Positions 14,449 to 24,052 of a stretch of 35,348 nt of DNA are shown piece after piece. The stretch covers positions 193,936 to 229,283 of the forward strand of contig JAILWO010000004.1 in NCBI GenBank assembly GCA_025698895.1, given 5' to 3'. Both the position numbers and the translations under genes were made by a program. The notes below the pieces were generated by a model. It worked only from the letters and a program-made list of their open reading frames with translations, searched no databases and had not been told where the DNA came from. Every line of letters starts with the position of its first letter. The stretch's first letter is position 1. The stretch is from Rhizobiaceae bacterium. GTDB lineage: Bacteria; Pseudomonadota; Alphaproteobacteria; Rhizobiales; Rhizobiaceae.

Positions 14449-15443
14449 TGTCCAATCGCTTTGCCTTCATCGCCGTCGGCATCGGCATCGTTCTCATCCT
14501 CGTCTATTCGTCGATCTTCGTCGTCAACGAGCGCGAGCAGGCGATCGTGCTGCGCTTCGGCGAGATCGTCGACGTGCAGACCGAACCCGGAATCTATTTC
14601 AAGGCGCCGTTCGCCTTCATCGAGGCCGACAACGTCCAGATCATCGAGGACCGCGTGCTGCGCTTCGACCTCGACGACATCCGCGTCCAGGTCTCGGGCG
14701 GCAAGTTCTACGAGGTCGACGCCTTCGTCGCCTACCGCATCGCGGATGCGCGGCGTTTCCGCCAGACGGTTTCCGGCTCGGTGCCGCTGGCCGAGCAGCG
14801 GCTGCGCACGCGTCTCGACGCCGCCCTGCGCCGGGTCTACGGCCTTCGCGGCTTCGAGGCTGCGCTTTCGGACGAGCGCGCCTCGATGATGCGCGAGGTG
14901 CGCGACCAGTTGCGGCCGGACGCGACGTCGCTCGGCCTGGAGATCGCCGATGTGCGTATCCGCCGGACCGACCTCACGCAGGAAGTCTCGCAACAGACCT
15001 ATGACCGCATGAAGGCCGAACGCCTTGCCGAGGCCGAGCGCCTGCGCGCGCGCGGCCGCGAGGCGGCGGCCCGCATTCGCGCCCGCGCCGACCGCGAGGT
15101 GATCGAGATCCTTGCCTCCGCGCAGCGCGAATCCGAGATCCTGCGCGGCGAGGGCGAGGCCGAGCGCAACGCAACCTTCGCCCAGGCCTTCCAGCGCGAC
15201 GAGGAATTCTTCGAGTTCTATCGTTCGATGGCGGCCTATCGGCAGGCGCTCGAGAATTCGGGAACGACGATGGTGCTGTCGCCGACCTCGGAATTCTTCC
15301 GCTATTTCAGCGGCGACACGCTGCGCGTCGACAGCCCCTCGGGCAACGGCAACCCGGCCACCAGCGCCATTCCCGAAGCGCCCGCGCAGTCAGGCTCGGC
15401 CGCCGGGGCCGAGCAGCCGGCGGACCAGACCGCGAGCGATTAG
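14448..15443 (+). CDS. hflC: FtsH protease modulator HflC
   Basis: Partner of HflK in the FtsH-regulating complex. The 331 residues have an N-terminal membrane helix at about 5-25 (AFIAVGIGIVLILVYSSIFVV). An SPFH domain (NEREQAIVLRFGEIVDVQTEPGIYFK) follows, with the C-terminal helical segment QTYDRMKAERLAEAERLRA. A further stretch, RADREVIEILASAQRESEILRGEGEAERNATFAQAF, is characteristic of HflC. The last 35 residues are a Pro/Ala/Ser-rich extension without recognisable domain. The start codon lies within the hflK stop. The degP gene follows after about 185 bases, the usual order in rhizobia, although the small DUF2065 gene often found between them is absent here. Confidence 0.96.
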   Translation: MSNRFAFIAVGIGIVLILVYSSIFVVNEREQAIVLRFGEIVDVQTEPGIYFKAPFAFIEADNVQIIEDRVLRFDLDDIRVQVSGGKFYEVDAFVAYRIADARRFRQTVSGSVPLAEQRLRTRLDAALRRVYGLRGFEAALSDERASMMREVRDQLRPDATSLGLEIADVRIRRTDLTQEVSQQTYDRMKAERLAEAERLRARGREAAARIRARADREVIEILASAQRESEILRGEGEAERNATFAQAFQRDEEFFEFYRSMAAYRQALENSGTTMVLSPTSEFFRYFSGDTLRVDSPSGNGNPATSAIPEAPAQSGSAAGAEQPADQTASD

Positions 15444-15628
15444 AGCCGTAACTGGCTCTGATCGTCACGCAGGCGTGAACGGCCGTTGCGGTCTTTGGTC
15501 CCAACGCCGAAGGTCCTCGTGACGGATAGTCGCAAACGCGCCGCAATTCGCGTTGAGACATCCATATGCGCGGCGCCCGCCGCCGCACCATGCGGGCGCT
15601 GGCCCGTGAATTCCGGGAGCAGCCGACA

Positions 15629-17143
15629 ATGATCGTGACGCGCGTATTTCCGATGGTCCGCCGGACGCTCATGGCCGCGGTCGCGGCCGGCGTGATCGCC
15701 GTGGAGCCCGTGCCCGTTCTGGCCCAGCCCGAAGGCTTCCAGGGGCCGGCCTCGGTGGCCGACCTCGCCGAGGGCCTGCTCGCCGCCGTCGTCAACATCT
15801 CCACCTCGCAGAAATCGTCGTCCGGCGGCAGCCCGGGTGTCGTGCCCCCGCCCGAACTTCCGGAAGGCTCTCCCTTCCAGGACTTCTTCGATGAATTCTT
15901 CAGCGAGCGCGAAGGGCAGGGACCGCGCAGCCCGCGTCGCGTCCAGTCGCTCGGCTCGGGCTTTGTCATCGACGCCGAGCAGGGCGTGGTGGTCACCAAC
16001 AATCACGTGATCGCCGATGCCGACGAGATCGAGGTCAACTTCTCGGACGGCTCCAAGCTGCCGGCCGAACTGATCGGCACCGATCCCAAGACCGACCTGG
16101 CGGTGCTCAAGATCGACCCGAGCCGAAAGCAGCTTACCGACGTCAAGTTCGGCAATTCCGACGACATCCGCATCGGCGACTGGGTCATGGCGATCGGCAA
16201 CCCGTTCGGCCTTGGCGGCTCGGTCTCGGTGGGCATCGTGTCGGCGCGCGACCGCGACATCAATTCCGGTCCCTATGACGATTTCATCCAGACCGACGCC
16301 GCCATCAACCGCGGCAATTCGGGCGGCCCGCTGTTCAACATGAAGGGCGAGGTCATCGGCATAAACACCGCCATCATCTCGCCGTCGGGCGGCTCGATCG
16401 GCATCGGCTTCTCGATCCCGTCGCAGCTCGCGGTCTCGGTCATCGAGCAGTTGCGGGAATTCGGCGAGACGCGCCGCGGCTGGCTCGGCGTGCGCATCCA
16501 GCCGGTGACACCCGATATCGCCGAGAGCCTCGGCATGGACGGCGAGCGCGGCGCGCTGGTCGCCGGTGTTATCAAGGGCGGGCCGGTCGACGGCGGCGTC
16601 ATTGAACCGGGTGACGTGATCATCCAATTCGACGGCAAGCCAGTGCGCAACATGCGCGACCTGCCGCGCGCCGTCGCTGAAAGCCCCGTCGGCAAGGAGG
16701 TCGAGGTCGTCGTCATCCGCAAGGGTGAGGAAATGACGCTGCAGGTGACGCTCGGCCGGCTGGAAGACGGCGAGCGTCTGGCTTCGGCGGAAGAGGAAGG
16801 CGCGACGACCGACGAGGGCGAGGAGGAGGGCGGCGAGCCGTCGACCGCCACCGTCCTGGGCATGACCGTGGCCGAACTCGATGACGCGCTCCGTGCTGAG
16901 TTCGAGATTTCCGAAGGCGTCTCGGGCGCGGTGGTCACCGAGGTCGGAGAGGATTCCGCCTCGGCCGACAAGGGGATCGTGCCTGGGGACGTGATCGTCG
17001 AAATCGGACAGGAATCGGTGTCCTCGCCGAAGGACGTCACCGACCGCATCGCGCGGCTTCGCGAGCAGGGCCGCAAGAACGCGCTGCTGATGCTTTCTTC
17101 GAAGACCGGGGAACTGCGCTTCGTGACCGTCCGGATGGACTAG
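15629..17143 (+). CDS. degP: Periplasmic serine endoprotease DegP/DegQ family
   Basis: Secreted HtrA-type protease and chaperone that removes misfolded envelope proteins, fitting its position after hflKC. From the ATG at 15629 the product is 504 residues with a signal peptide ending near VLAQP. The catalytic triad is His126 (in TNNHVIADA), Asp156 (in KTDLAVLKI) and Ser231 (in GNSGGPL). Two PDZ domains follow, at about 280-385 (starting RRGWLGVRIQPVTPDIAE) and 405-500. The linker between them is very acidic (residues about 385-405, rich in Glu and Gly). GGGAG at 15615-15619 lies 9 bases before this ATG; a start 63 bases upstream would give a 21-residue basic extension ahead of the signal peptide and is less likely. 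DegP versus DegQ cannot be settled by eye. Confidence 0.95.
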   Translation: MIVTRVFPMVRRTLMAAVAAGVIAVEPVPVLAQPEGFQGPASVADLAEGLLAAVVNISTSQKSSSGGSPGVVPPPELPEGSPFQDFFDEFFSEREGQGPRSPRRVQSLGSGFVIDAEQGVVVTNNHVIADADEIEVNFSDGSKLPAELIGTDPKTDLAVLKIDPSRKQLTDVKFGNSDDIRIGDWVMAIGNPFGLGGSVSVGIVSARDRDINSGPYDDFIQTDAAINRGNSGGPLFNMKGEVIGINTAIISPSGGSIGIGFSIPSQLAVSVIEQLREFGETRRGWLGVRIQPVTPDIAESLGMDGERGALVAGVIKGGPVDGGVIEPGDVIIQFDGKPVRNMRDLPRAVAESPVGKEVEVVVIRKGEEMTLQVTLGRLEDGERLASAEEEGATTDEGEEEGGEPSTATVLGMTVAELDDALRAEFEISEGVSGAVVTEVGEDSASADKGIVPGDVIVEIGQESVSSPKDVTDRIARLREQGRKNALLMLSSKTGELRFVTVRMD

Positions 17144-17158
17144 GCCCCGGATGGACTA
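17131..17158 (+). repeat. 12-bp tandem duplication across the degP stop codon
   Basis: CCGGATGGACTA occurs at 17131-17142 and again at 17147-17158. The first copy includes the last codons of degP and most of its stop; the second lies just outside the gene. It looks like a small slippage duplication without effect on the protein. Confidence 0.7.
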
Positions 17159-17164
17159 AGCAGG

Positions 17165-17191
17165 GCGTCGGGCGGCCAAAGCCGCCGGACG
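17165..17191. terminator. GC-rich hairpin between convergent degP and RNA helicase genes
   Basis: GGCGGC (17171-17176), loop CAAA, GCCGCC (17181-17186), extended past one mismatch by CGTC and GACG. No T-run follows on either strand, so it is only a possible bidirectional terminator. Confidence 0.4.
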
Positions 17192-17201
17192 CGCGTCCGG
17201 A

Positions 17202-18779
17202 TCAGACCTTGGCCGGCACCTTCATGAAGGCTGGCATATCATCGCCGAAACCGACGACCTCACCGGCGTCGTCGTCCCTGTCGCCACGGCGCGGGCGTTG
17301 CTTTTCGGCCCGCTTCTGGTTGTCGGATCGGATCGTGTCCTTGCGCGCGGCGCGGTGGGGCTTGCTGGAAGCGGCCTCGTCGGGCGTTTCCGAAGAAGGC
17401 GAAGGTGCCCGGTCGACCGCGGCTTCCTCGTCCTGCTTGCTGCGCCCCCGGCGCGGCTTCTTCGGCTTTTCGGCCTGATCGGATGACCTGCCGCCCCTGG
17501 TGGCGCGCCCGCGTCCGCGCTTCGGCTTCTCGTCCTCGGCGTCGTCGCCCGAAAGCGTCGTCAGGTCCCCGTCATGCCATTCGAACTGATTCCCGATCAG
17601 CTTCTCGATGGCGTCGAGATATTTGGCGTCGGCCCGCGTGGCGATGGTGAAGGCCTTGCCCTTGCGGCCGGCGCGGCCAGTGCGCCCGATACGGTGGACA
17701 TAGTCCTCGGCATGGATGGGCACGTCGAAATTGAAGACGTGGCTGACATCGGGGATGTCCAGGCCGCGCGCGGCGACGTCGGAGGCAACCAGCAGCTTCA
17801 GCTTCCCGGCGCGGAAATTCTCCAGCATGGTCGTGCGCGCGCGCTGGTCCATGTCGCCATGCAGCGCGCCGGCGTCGAATTCGTGCCTGACCAGGGAGCG
17901 GAACAGCTCGGAGACGTCGACCTTGCGGTTGCAGAAGATGATCGCGTTCTTGAGTTCGTCGGCCTCGGCCCGGATCAGATTGCGCAGCGTCTCGCGCTTG
18001 GCCCAGCCGGTCGATTTCGACTTCACGAGGCGCTGCGCGATGTTCTCGCCCGTCGAGGAGGCGCGCGAGACCTCGATGCGCACGGGCGCGTGAAGGAACT
18101 GCTCGGTCAGCTTCGTGATCTCGGGCGGCATGGTCGCCGAGAAGAACAGCGTCTGGCGCGAAAAGGGCAGAAGCCGGCAAATGCGCTCGATGTCGGGAAT
18201 GAAGCCCATGTCGAGCATCCGGTCCGCCTCATCGATGACCAGGATCTCGACGCCGGTCAGCAGCAGCTTGCCGCGCTCGAAATGGTCGAGCAGGCGGCCG
18301 GGCGTGGCGATCAGCACGTCGACGCCCCGCTCGAGCTTGCGCAACTGGTCGTCGAAGGAGACGCCGCCGATCAGAAGCGCGACGCTCGCGCGGCTGTTCT
18401 TGCCGTATTTGATGAAATTCTCCTCGACCTGCGCGGCCAGTTCGCGCGTCGGTTCCAGGATCAGCGTGCGCGGCATGCGCGCGCGGGCGCGGCCCTTTTC
18501 CAGTCGCGTGAGCATCGGCAGCACGAAGGAGGCCGTCTTGCCGGTGCCCGTCTGGGCGATGCCGAGGATGTCCTTGCCTTCGAGCGCGTGCGGTATGGCG
18601 CCGGTCTGGATCGGAGTGGGTGTCGTATAGCCGGCGTCGGTCACGGCGGAGAGGACCTTCTCCGAAAGGCCGAGGTCGGCGAAGCTGGTCGCTTCGGGTG
18701 CGTTCTTGTCGTCTGATGACACGTCGATACTGTCTTTAGTGTTGTTGCGCTGAGACGGGCGTGATGCGACGCCTCGCAT
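17202..18779 (-). CDS. DEAD-box ATP-dependent RNA helicase, RhlE-like
   Basis: RNA-dependent ATPase that remodels RNA, in bacteria typically in ribosome assembly, RNA decay or cold adaptation. The 525 residues show the Q motif (Phe33 to Gln58, with TPTPIQ), motif I AQTGTGKT at 75-82, PTRELAAQ, the DEAD box at 183-186 followed by RMLDMGF, SAT, and in the second lobe VATDVAARGLD-like and HRIGRTGRAG motifs. Beyond residue 400 is a 120-residue Lys/Arg/Glu-rich tail with repeated KPKRGRGRA-like blocks, as in RhlE relatives. The ATG at 18779 gives an N-terminus of about 30 non-conserved residues; a GTG at 18722 would begin just before the Q motif. Neither has a strong ribosome site, so the start is uncertain. 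Confidence 0.93.
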   Translation of the reverse strand: MRGVASRPSQRNNTKDSIDVSSDDKNAPEATSFADLGLSEKVLSAVTDAGYTTPTPIQTGAIPHALEGKDILGIAQTGTGKTASFVLPMLTRLEKGRARARMPRTLILEPTRELAAQVEENFIKYGKNSRASVALLIGGVSFDDQLRKLERGVDVLIATPGRLLDHFERGKLLLTGVEILVIDEADRMLDMGFIPDIERICRLLPFSRQTLFFSATMPPEITKLTEQFLHAPVRIEVSRASSTGENIAQRLVKSKSTGWAKRETLRNLIRAEADELKNAIIFCNRKVDVSELFRSLVRHEFDAGALHGDMDQRARTTMLENFRAGKLKLLVASDVAARGLDIPDVSHVFNFDVPIHAEDYVHRIGRTGRAGRKGKAFTIATRADAKYLDAIEKLIGNQFEWHDGDLTTLSGDDAEDEKPKRGRGRATRGGRSSDQAEKPKKPRRGRSKQDEEAAVDRAPSPSSETPDEAASSKPHRAARKDTIRSDNQKRAEKQRPRRGDRDDDAGEVVGFGDDMPAFMKVPAKV

Positions 18780-18913
18780 GGCAGGCTCGATGCCTCGCCG
18801 GTCGCCGGCAAGGCCGGCCTTCCTGTCGCGTCCGGTTACGTTGCGGCGCAGCGAAAGTCAACCGAACCGCGCATGCTGTCGGGAAAAACGCGGCATTTGG
18901 TGACGGGTTCGGT

Positions 18914-18932
18914 AAAAATCCCGTGTGCGGGA
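18914..18932 (-). terminator. Possible terminator after nadK
   Basis: Read on the minus strand: TCCCG, loop CACA, CGGGA, then TTTTT, beginning 12 bases after the nadK stop. The stem has only 5 bp but the T-run is clean. It would separate nadK from the helicase gene downstream on the same strand. Confidence 0.55.
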
Positions 18933-18944
18933 AGCGAAGGCGCG

Positions 18945-19721
18945 TCAGTAGCGGAACTGCTCCGACAGAATGCGCTCGCTCCACGAATGGTCGACGTCGA
19001 ACAGAAGCGTAGCGGTCGAGGAGCGGGATTCGGCGATCGTGACGGAGATGACCGACTTGGCCTCGGTATGGTCCGCCACCGCGTTCACCGGACGCTTGTC
19101 GGCCTCCAGGACATCGAACACGACGGTGGAATCGTTGGGCAGCAGCGCGCCGCGCCAGCGCCGCGGTCTAAAAGGGCTGACCGGCGTCAGCGCCAGCAGC
19201 GGCGAATCCAGCGGCAGGATCGGGCCGTGGGCGGAGAGGTTGTAGGCGGTCGAGCCGGCCGGCGTCGCCACCATCACGCCGTCGCAGACCAGTTCGTCGA
19301 GTCGGACCTTGCCGTCCACGGTGATGCGGAGCTTGGCGGCCTGGAAGGACTGGCGAAGCAGCGATACCTCGTTGATGGCAAGGGCCTTCATCACGGTCCC
19401 GTCCATGTGGACGGCCTGCATTTCCAGGGGGCGGATCGTTTCGGGTATCGCCAGGCCGATGCGCTCGCGGAGACCGGTTTCCTCGTATTCGTTCATCAGG
19501 AAGCCGATCGTGCCGCGGTTCATGCCGTAGACGCGTTTGCCCGTCGACATCGTCTCGCGCAGCGTCTGCAGCATGAAGCCGTCACCGCCGAGCGCGACGA
19601 TGACGTCCGCCTCCGCCGGCTGGCACTGGCCGTAGAGCACGGCGAGCTTGCGGGCCGCCTGCCGTGCTTCGCTCGTATCGGCTGCCACGAAGGCGAGCGC
19701 GCGAGCCGGATTGTCGGACAT
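18945..19721 (-). CDS. nadK: NAD kinase
   Basis: Phosphorylates NAD to NADP, the only known route to NADP in bacteria. From the ATG at 19721 the product is 258 residues, the usual size in rhizobia. Diagnostic motifs are GGDG at 45-48 (in VALGGDGFMLQTLR), GMNRGTIGFLMNEY, the NE pair in AINEVSLLR, and CDGVMVATPAGSTAYNLSAHGPI. The frame is open 45 bases further upstream, but those residues (basic, with two Cys-Val-Arg-like stretches) are not conserved and the MSDNPARALAF start is typical. The gene is divergent from the Hpt gene, with 170 bases between the two starts for both promoters. The product supplies NADP to several reductases encoded nearby, though that proximity may be coincidence. Confidence 0.95.
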   Translation of the reverse strand: MSDNPARALAFVAADTSEARQAARKLAVLYGQCQPAEADVIVALGGDGFMLQTLRETMSTGKRVYGMNRGTIGFLMNEYEETGLRERIGLAIPETIRPLEMQAVHMDGTVMKALAINEVSLLRQSFQAAKLRITVDGKVRLDELVCDGVMVATPAGSTAYNLSAHGPILPLDSPLLALTPVSPFRPRRWRGALLPNDSTVVFDVLEADKRPVNAVADHTEAKSVISVTIAESRSSTATLLFDVDHSWSERILSEQFRY

Positions 19722-19891
19722 GGGCGGTACTCTTTTTTCAACCCTCCGGACGCAATCGCGCCTCAATGCGCGGTTAGCACGCCGCCGCCCTCACGCAAAG
19801 CATGGCGCGGGCGTGTTAACGCGATCTCCATCCCCCGTCCGTTAGCGTCAGCAAATTGGGGTTTCGGCGCCTCAGGAGGGCGTGCATTCTT

Positions 19892-20266
19892 ATGGCGTTG
19901 CAGAATATTGAGGCCGTGGCGTTCTCGCGGCCTGGCGGGGAATCGGCGGGCAGTGCCCGCCGGCGTCCCATCGACCTGGACCATCTTGCCAACCAGACCT
20001 TCGGGGACAGGGCGCTGGAGGCCGAGGTGCTCGGCCTTTTCATGCAGCAGGCGGCCTCGGTGCGCAAAAGGATCGGCGCGGCCGACGAGGCCGAACGCAG
20101 GCAGCTAGCGCACGGCCTGAAGGGGGCGGCCGCCGGTGTTGGCGCCTTCGCGATCTCCGAATGCGCGTCGGCGCTGGAGAACGACCCGGCCAGCGGGCGG
20201 CTGGTAAAGCGGCTGGGCGACCTCATCGACGAAACGCGCTGCTTCATCGCCTCGATCTGCCGCTGA
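19892..20266 (+). CDS. Orphan Hpt (histidine phosphotransfer) domain protein
   Basis: A 124-residue protein that is essentially a single Hpt four-helix domain. The phospho-accepting histidine is in LAHGLKGAAAGVGA, the standard HxxKG context, followed by the ALE turn (CASALEND). The N-terminal 30 residues include a short Arg-rich stretch (SARRRP) before IDLDHLANQTFGD. AGGAGGG at 19874-19880, 11 bases before the ATG, fixes the start. No histidine kinase or response regulator gene is adjacent: nadK is divergent and the ferredoxin gene follows after 86 bases. It could relay phosphate for a hybrid kinase encoded elsewhere. It is too small and lacks the second domain of ChpT, so it is not the CtrA phosphotransferase. 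Confidence 0.85.
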   Translation: MALQNIEAVAFSRPGGESAGSARRRPIDLDHLANQTFGDRALEAEVLGLFMQQAASVRKRIGAADEAERRQLAHGLKGAAAGVGAFAISECASALENDPASGRLVKRLGDLIDETRCFIASICR

Positions 20267-20322
20267 CAGGTCGAAACCGTCATCCGGCGAACCGGTTGAC
20301 TTGGCCGAGCGAGTAGCTAAGT

Positions 20323-20342
20323 CGGGAGAAGCTTACCTCCCG
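20323..20342 (+). promoter_or_regulatory. Hairpin directly upstream of the ferredoxin ribosome site
   Basis: CGGGAG (20323-20328), 8-base loop, CTCCCG (20337-20342). The stem abuts and shares one base with the probable ribosome site GGGA (20342-20345), 7 bases before the ferredoxin ATG. A TTGACT at 20296-20301 could be a -35 element, but no good -10 follows at the right distance. Confidence 0.4.
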
Positions 20343-20352
20343 GGACTTCATC

Positions 20353-20673
20353 ATGGCAAAAATAACCTATGTCGCCTTCGACGGCACGCGCTTCGACGTG
20401 GAAGCCGAGGATGGCTCGACGGTGATGGAGAACGCCATCCGCAACGGCGTCCCGGGCATCGAGGCCGAGTGCGGCGGCGCCTGCGCCTGCGCGACCTGCC
20501 ATGTCTATGTCGACGAGGCCTGGACCGATGTCGTCGGCGAACCGGAAGCGATGGAAGAGGACATGCTCGACTTCGCCTATGACGTGCGGCCCAATTCGCG
20601 CCTGTCCTGCCAGATCAGGGTCAGCGACGCGCTCGACGGCCTCGTCGTCACCGTTCCCGAGCGGCAGGGCTGA
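20353..20673 (+). CDS. 2Fe-2S ferredoxin, adrenodoxin type
   Basis: Small electron carrier of 106 residues. Cysteines 40, 46, 49 and 86 make the exact C-x5-C-x2-C-x36-C cluster pattern of vertebrate-type (adrenodoxin-like) ferredoxins. An additional Cys44 lies inside the loop, as in many alphaproteobacterial members. Acidic residues follow the third cysteine ([18 protein letters not shown]), the surface that docks to reductases and P450-type or synthesis partners. The gene is followed after only 3 bases by a ferredoxin-NADP reductase, so the two probably form an NADPH-to-ferredoxin chain. The final electron acceptor is not encoded here. In other alphaproteobacteria such ferredoxins serve iron-sulfur cluster assembly, heme or P450 enzymes. 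Confidence 0.95.
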   Translation: MAKITYVAFDGTRFDVEAEDGSTVMENAIRNGVPGIEAECGGACACATCHVYVDEAWTDVVGEPEAMEEDMLDFAYDVRPNSRLSCQIRVSDALDGLVVTVPERQG

Positions 20674-21702
<1,029 letters not shown>

Positions 21703-21718
21703 GCTATCGCTCGGCGCG

Positions 21719-23143
21719 TCAGCCGCCGCCGACCAGGCCGAGCCTTTCGCGCATCGCGAAACGCAGGGTCAGGACCACCGCCACGAAGGCCAGGCCCGCG
21801 GCGAGACCGTACCAGACGCCCAGGCCCCGCAGTTCGAGCACGAAACCGCACAGATAGGCGACCGGCATGCCGATCAGCCAGTAGCCGGTCACGGCCACGA
21901 CCATGGGAACGGCCGTGTCGCCGAGCCCGCGCAACGCCGCGGCCGAGACCACCTGCGCCCCGTCGACGAGCTGGAACAGCGCGGCCACGCCGAGATATGT
22001 CACCGCGAAGGAGAAGGCGATGCGGTTGGCCTCCACCTCCGGATCGAGGAAGGCCGAGACCAGAAGAGCGGGCGCGGCCAGGAACAGCAGCGCCGTGCAG
22101 CCCATGAAGCCGATGCCCAGCACCAGCGACGTCCAGCCGGCGACGGCGACGCCGGGCCGGTCGCGCCGGCCCGCGGCGAGCCCGACCCGCACAGTGGTGG
22201 CCATGGAGAGCCCGAGCGGCACCATGAAGGCGATCGCGGCCAGTTGCAGCGCGATGGCGTGACCGGCCAGTTCGTCCGTGCCGAGCCAGCCCATGAACAT
22301 GGCCGCCGAGGCGAACATGCCCGTTTCGGCCAGCATGGTCAGGCCGATCGGCGTCCCCAGCCGAAAAATGGCGCGGTAGCGCTGCCAGTCCGGCCTCCAG
22401 AAGCGGACGAACAGATAATAGCGGCGAAAGCGCCGGTGGGTCACCACATAGGCGATCGCGAAAGCGAGATTGACCGCGCTCACGATGCTGGTCGACAGGC
22501 CGGCGCCGCGAAGCTCCATGCGCGGCAGGCCGAAATTGCCGAACATCAGCCCGTAGTTGCCGAGCGCGTTGACGAAGATGCCCGCGCCGGTGATCCACAG
22601 GATGATGCGCGTGTCGCCATGCGCCGACAGGAAGGAGCGCAACGCCACGAACAGCAGCGCCGAAAGCAGCATGAAGGATGCGTAGCGGTTGTAGCCGCCC
22701 GCCATAACCGAAACCTCCGCCTCCTGGCCGACGAACAGGAAGAAGGCCTCCGTCTGCCACAAGGCGGGGATCAGCAGCGCCGACAGCGTGATCGCCACCC
22801 AGAACCCCTGGCGGGTGGAGCGGCGTACGTTGCGGAAGTCGCGCGCCCCGATCGCCTGCGCCACCAGCGGCGTGACGGCCATGACCGTGCCCATGCCGAA
22901 CAGGAACAGCGGATGCAGGAACGCGGCGGCGAGCGTGCCGGCGGCGAGGTCCTCCGCGCCCAGCCACCCCATCATGATGACATCCGTCGTCATCAGGGCG
23001 ATCTGGGCAAGCTGCGCCACGACCAGCGGCCAGGCCAGCGTCAGTGTGGCGGCCAGCTCCGGCCGCCACGCCGAGGCACGGAGAGCGGCGGAAACGCGGG
23101 GCCCGCGCGTGGCGGCCGCTATGTCCCGTTCGAGCGAGGGCAT
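21719..23143 (-). CDS. MATE-family multidrug efflux transporter, NorM-like
   Basis: Inner-membrane antiporter that exports cationic drugs or metabolites at the expense of Na+ or H+. The 474 residues contain about twelve hydrophobic helices in two similar halves, with MATE landmarks such as WPLVVAQLAQIALMTTDVIMMGWLG in helix 1 and its counterpart RLGTPIGLTMLAETGMFASAAMFMGWLG at the start of the second half. The first 30 residues are hydrophilic. The ATG at 23143 has an AGGCAAG-like site; a TTG 15 bases further upstream has none. The gene is alone on its strand between the convergent FNR and the DUF922-type gene. The substrate cannot be told from sequence. Confidence 0.95.
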   Translation of the reverse strand: MPSLERDIAAATRGPRVSAALRASAWRPELAATLTLAWPLVVAQLAQIALMTTDVIMMGWLGAEDLAAGTLAAAFLHPLFLFGMGTVMAVTPLVAQAIGARDFRNVRRSTRQGFWVAITLSALLIPALWQTEAFFLFVGQEAEVSVMAGGYNRYASFMLLSALLFVALRSFLSAHGDTRIILWITGAGIFVNALGNYGLMFGNFGLPRMELRGAGLSTSIVSAVNLAFAIAYVVTHRRFRRYYLFVRFWRPDWQRYRAIFRLGTPIGLTMLAETGMFASAAMFMGWLGTDELAGHAIALQLAAIAFMVPLGLSMATTVRVGLAAGRRDRPGVAVAGWTSLVLGIGFMGCTALLFLAAPALLVSAFLDPEVEANRIAFSFAVTYLGVAALFQLVDGAQVVSAAALRGLGDTAVPMVVAVTGYWLIGMPVAYLCGFVLELRGLGVWYGLAAGLAFVAVVLTLRFAMRERLGLVGGG

Positions 23144-23283
23144 GGCTTGCCTGTTCAAGATGCGAGGGCGAATCGCGGACTACGCGCAGGAATCGCGCCT
23201 GATCGCGGCCTATGGCACAGGCGGCGCCGGCGCGGAACGCCCAAGGGACCTTTCGGCTTGGGCCAGGCGCGGCTCCCGGGGTT

Positions 23284-23898
23284 TCAGCCGGGAGTGCGTC
23301 CCCGCTCCATCTGCTCGAGCCGGTAGCGCAGCAGCCTGAGCATGCGGCTTTCGAAATTGATGCCCTCGATGCGGTCGAACCGCGCCTGGGCGGCGTCGTG
23401 GCGGGCAAGCACTTCGGCGGTGATTTCCTTGGCGCGCGCGGCGACGGTCTCGCAATCCTTGCGGCGCGGAATGGCCAGCAGCGCCTGTTCGAGCTCGGAA
23501 GCATGGGTGCGGGCGATCACGACATGGCTTTCCTCGTGGCGCTTGATGTCCGACGACAGCGTGTCCCAGATCAGCTGCGTGTCGGTATCGGCCCGTCCCC
23601 GCTGGCGCCAGCGCGGCAGGATCATGTCGGCCTTGACCGTCACGCGCGCCTGGGTGATGCGGCAGAAGCCGTCGCCCTGGCCGTAGCCGAGGCGGGTGGT
23701 GAATTCCATGCGGGTGGCGCCCGGATGGCGCGTTCCGGTACCCCTCAGCTGTGGACCGCGCCTCGACAGCTCGGTTTCGATCTCTTCGAGGGTCGTGCCG
23801 CCGATCGAGAAATAGGAATAGGTGCGCGAAATGCTGGCCGCGTCGGCCGTCGACATGCCGGCGGCAAACAGGATCGCGGCGATGGTGGCTCTCTTCAT
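23284..23898 (-). CDS. Secreted DUF922-type protein with HExxH motif, putative metalloprotease
   Basis: A 204-residue exported protein. A signal peptide (MKRATIAAILFAAGMSTADAA) is followed by a tyrosine-rich start (SRTYSYFSIGGTTLEEIETEL), a GATRMEFTTRLGY strand region, and HEESH at residues 121-125. The last fits the zinc-protease pattern HExxH and lies in a helix that continues to an acidic residue about 12 further on. This arrangement matches DUF922, predicted Zn-dependent secreted proteases of rhizobia. Two cysteines (in DGFCRI and RKDCET) could form a disulfide. The start at 23898 is chosen by the signal peptide. It is divergent from folP. Activity and substrate are unknown; the metalloprotease call rests on the motif. 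Confidence 0.82.
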   Translation of the reverse strand: MKRATIAAILFAAGMSTADAASISRTYSYFSIGGTTLEEIETELSRRGPQLRGTGTRHPGATRMEFTTRLGYGQGDGFCRITQARVTVKADMILPRWRQRGRADTDTQLIWDTLSSDIKRHEESHVVIARTHASELEQALLAIPRRKDCETVAARAKEITAEVLARHDAAQARFDRIEGINFESRMLRLLRYRLEQMERGRTPG

Positions 23899-24052
23899 CA
23901 AGTCAGGGTCTCCGCGTCGGCGACAATGCGTCAGGCCCGCTTCCGACGCAAACGGAATGAAGCCATTGCGTGAAATCATGTTCGTTTGCGGTCGGTGGGG
24001 TTGCGCGCGGGCGTTTCCCGGCCCAAAGCCACGACTGGGAATGGACCGCCAC

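Noticed and set aside
15442-15459. AGAGCC-GTAACT-GGCTCT inverted repeat after hflC as a terminator
   Set aside because: The stem is only 6 bp and there is no T-run; it may be chance.
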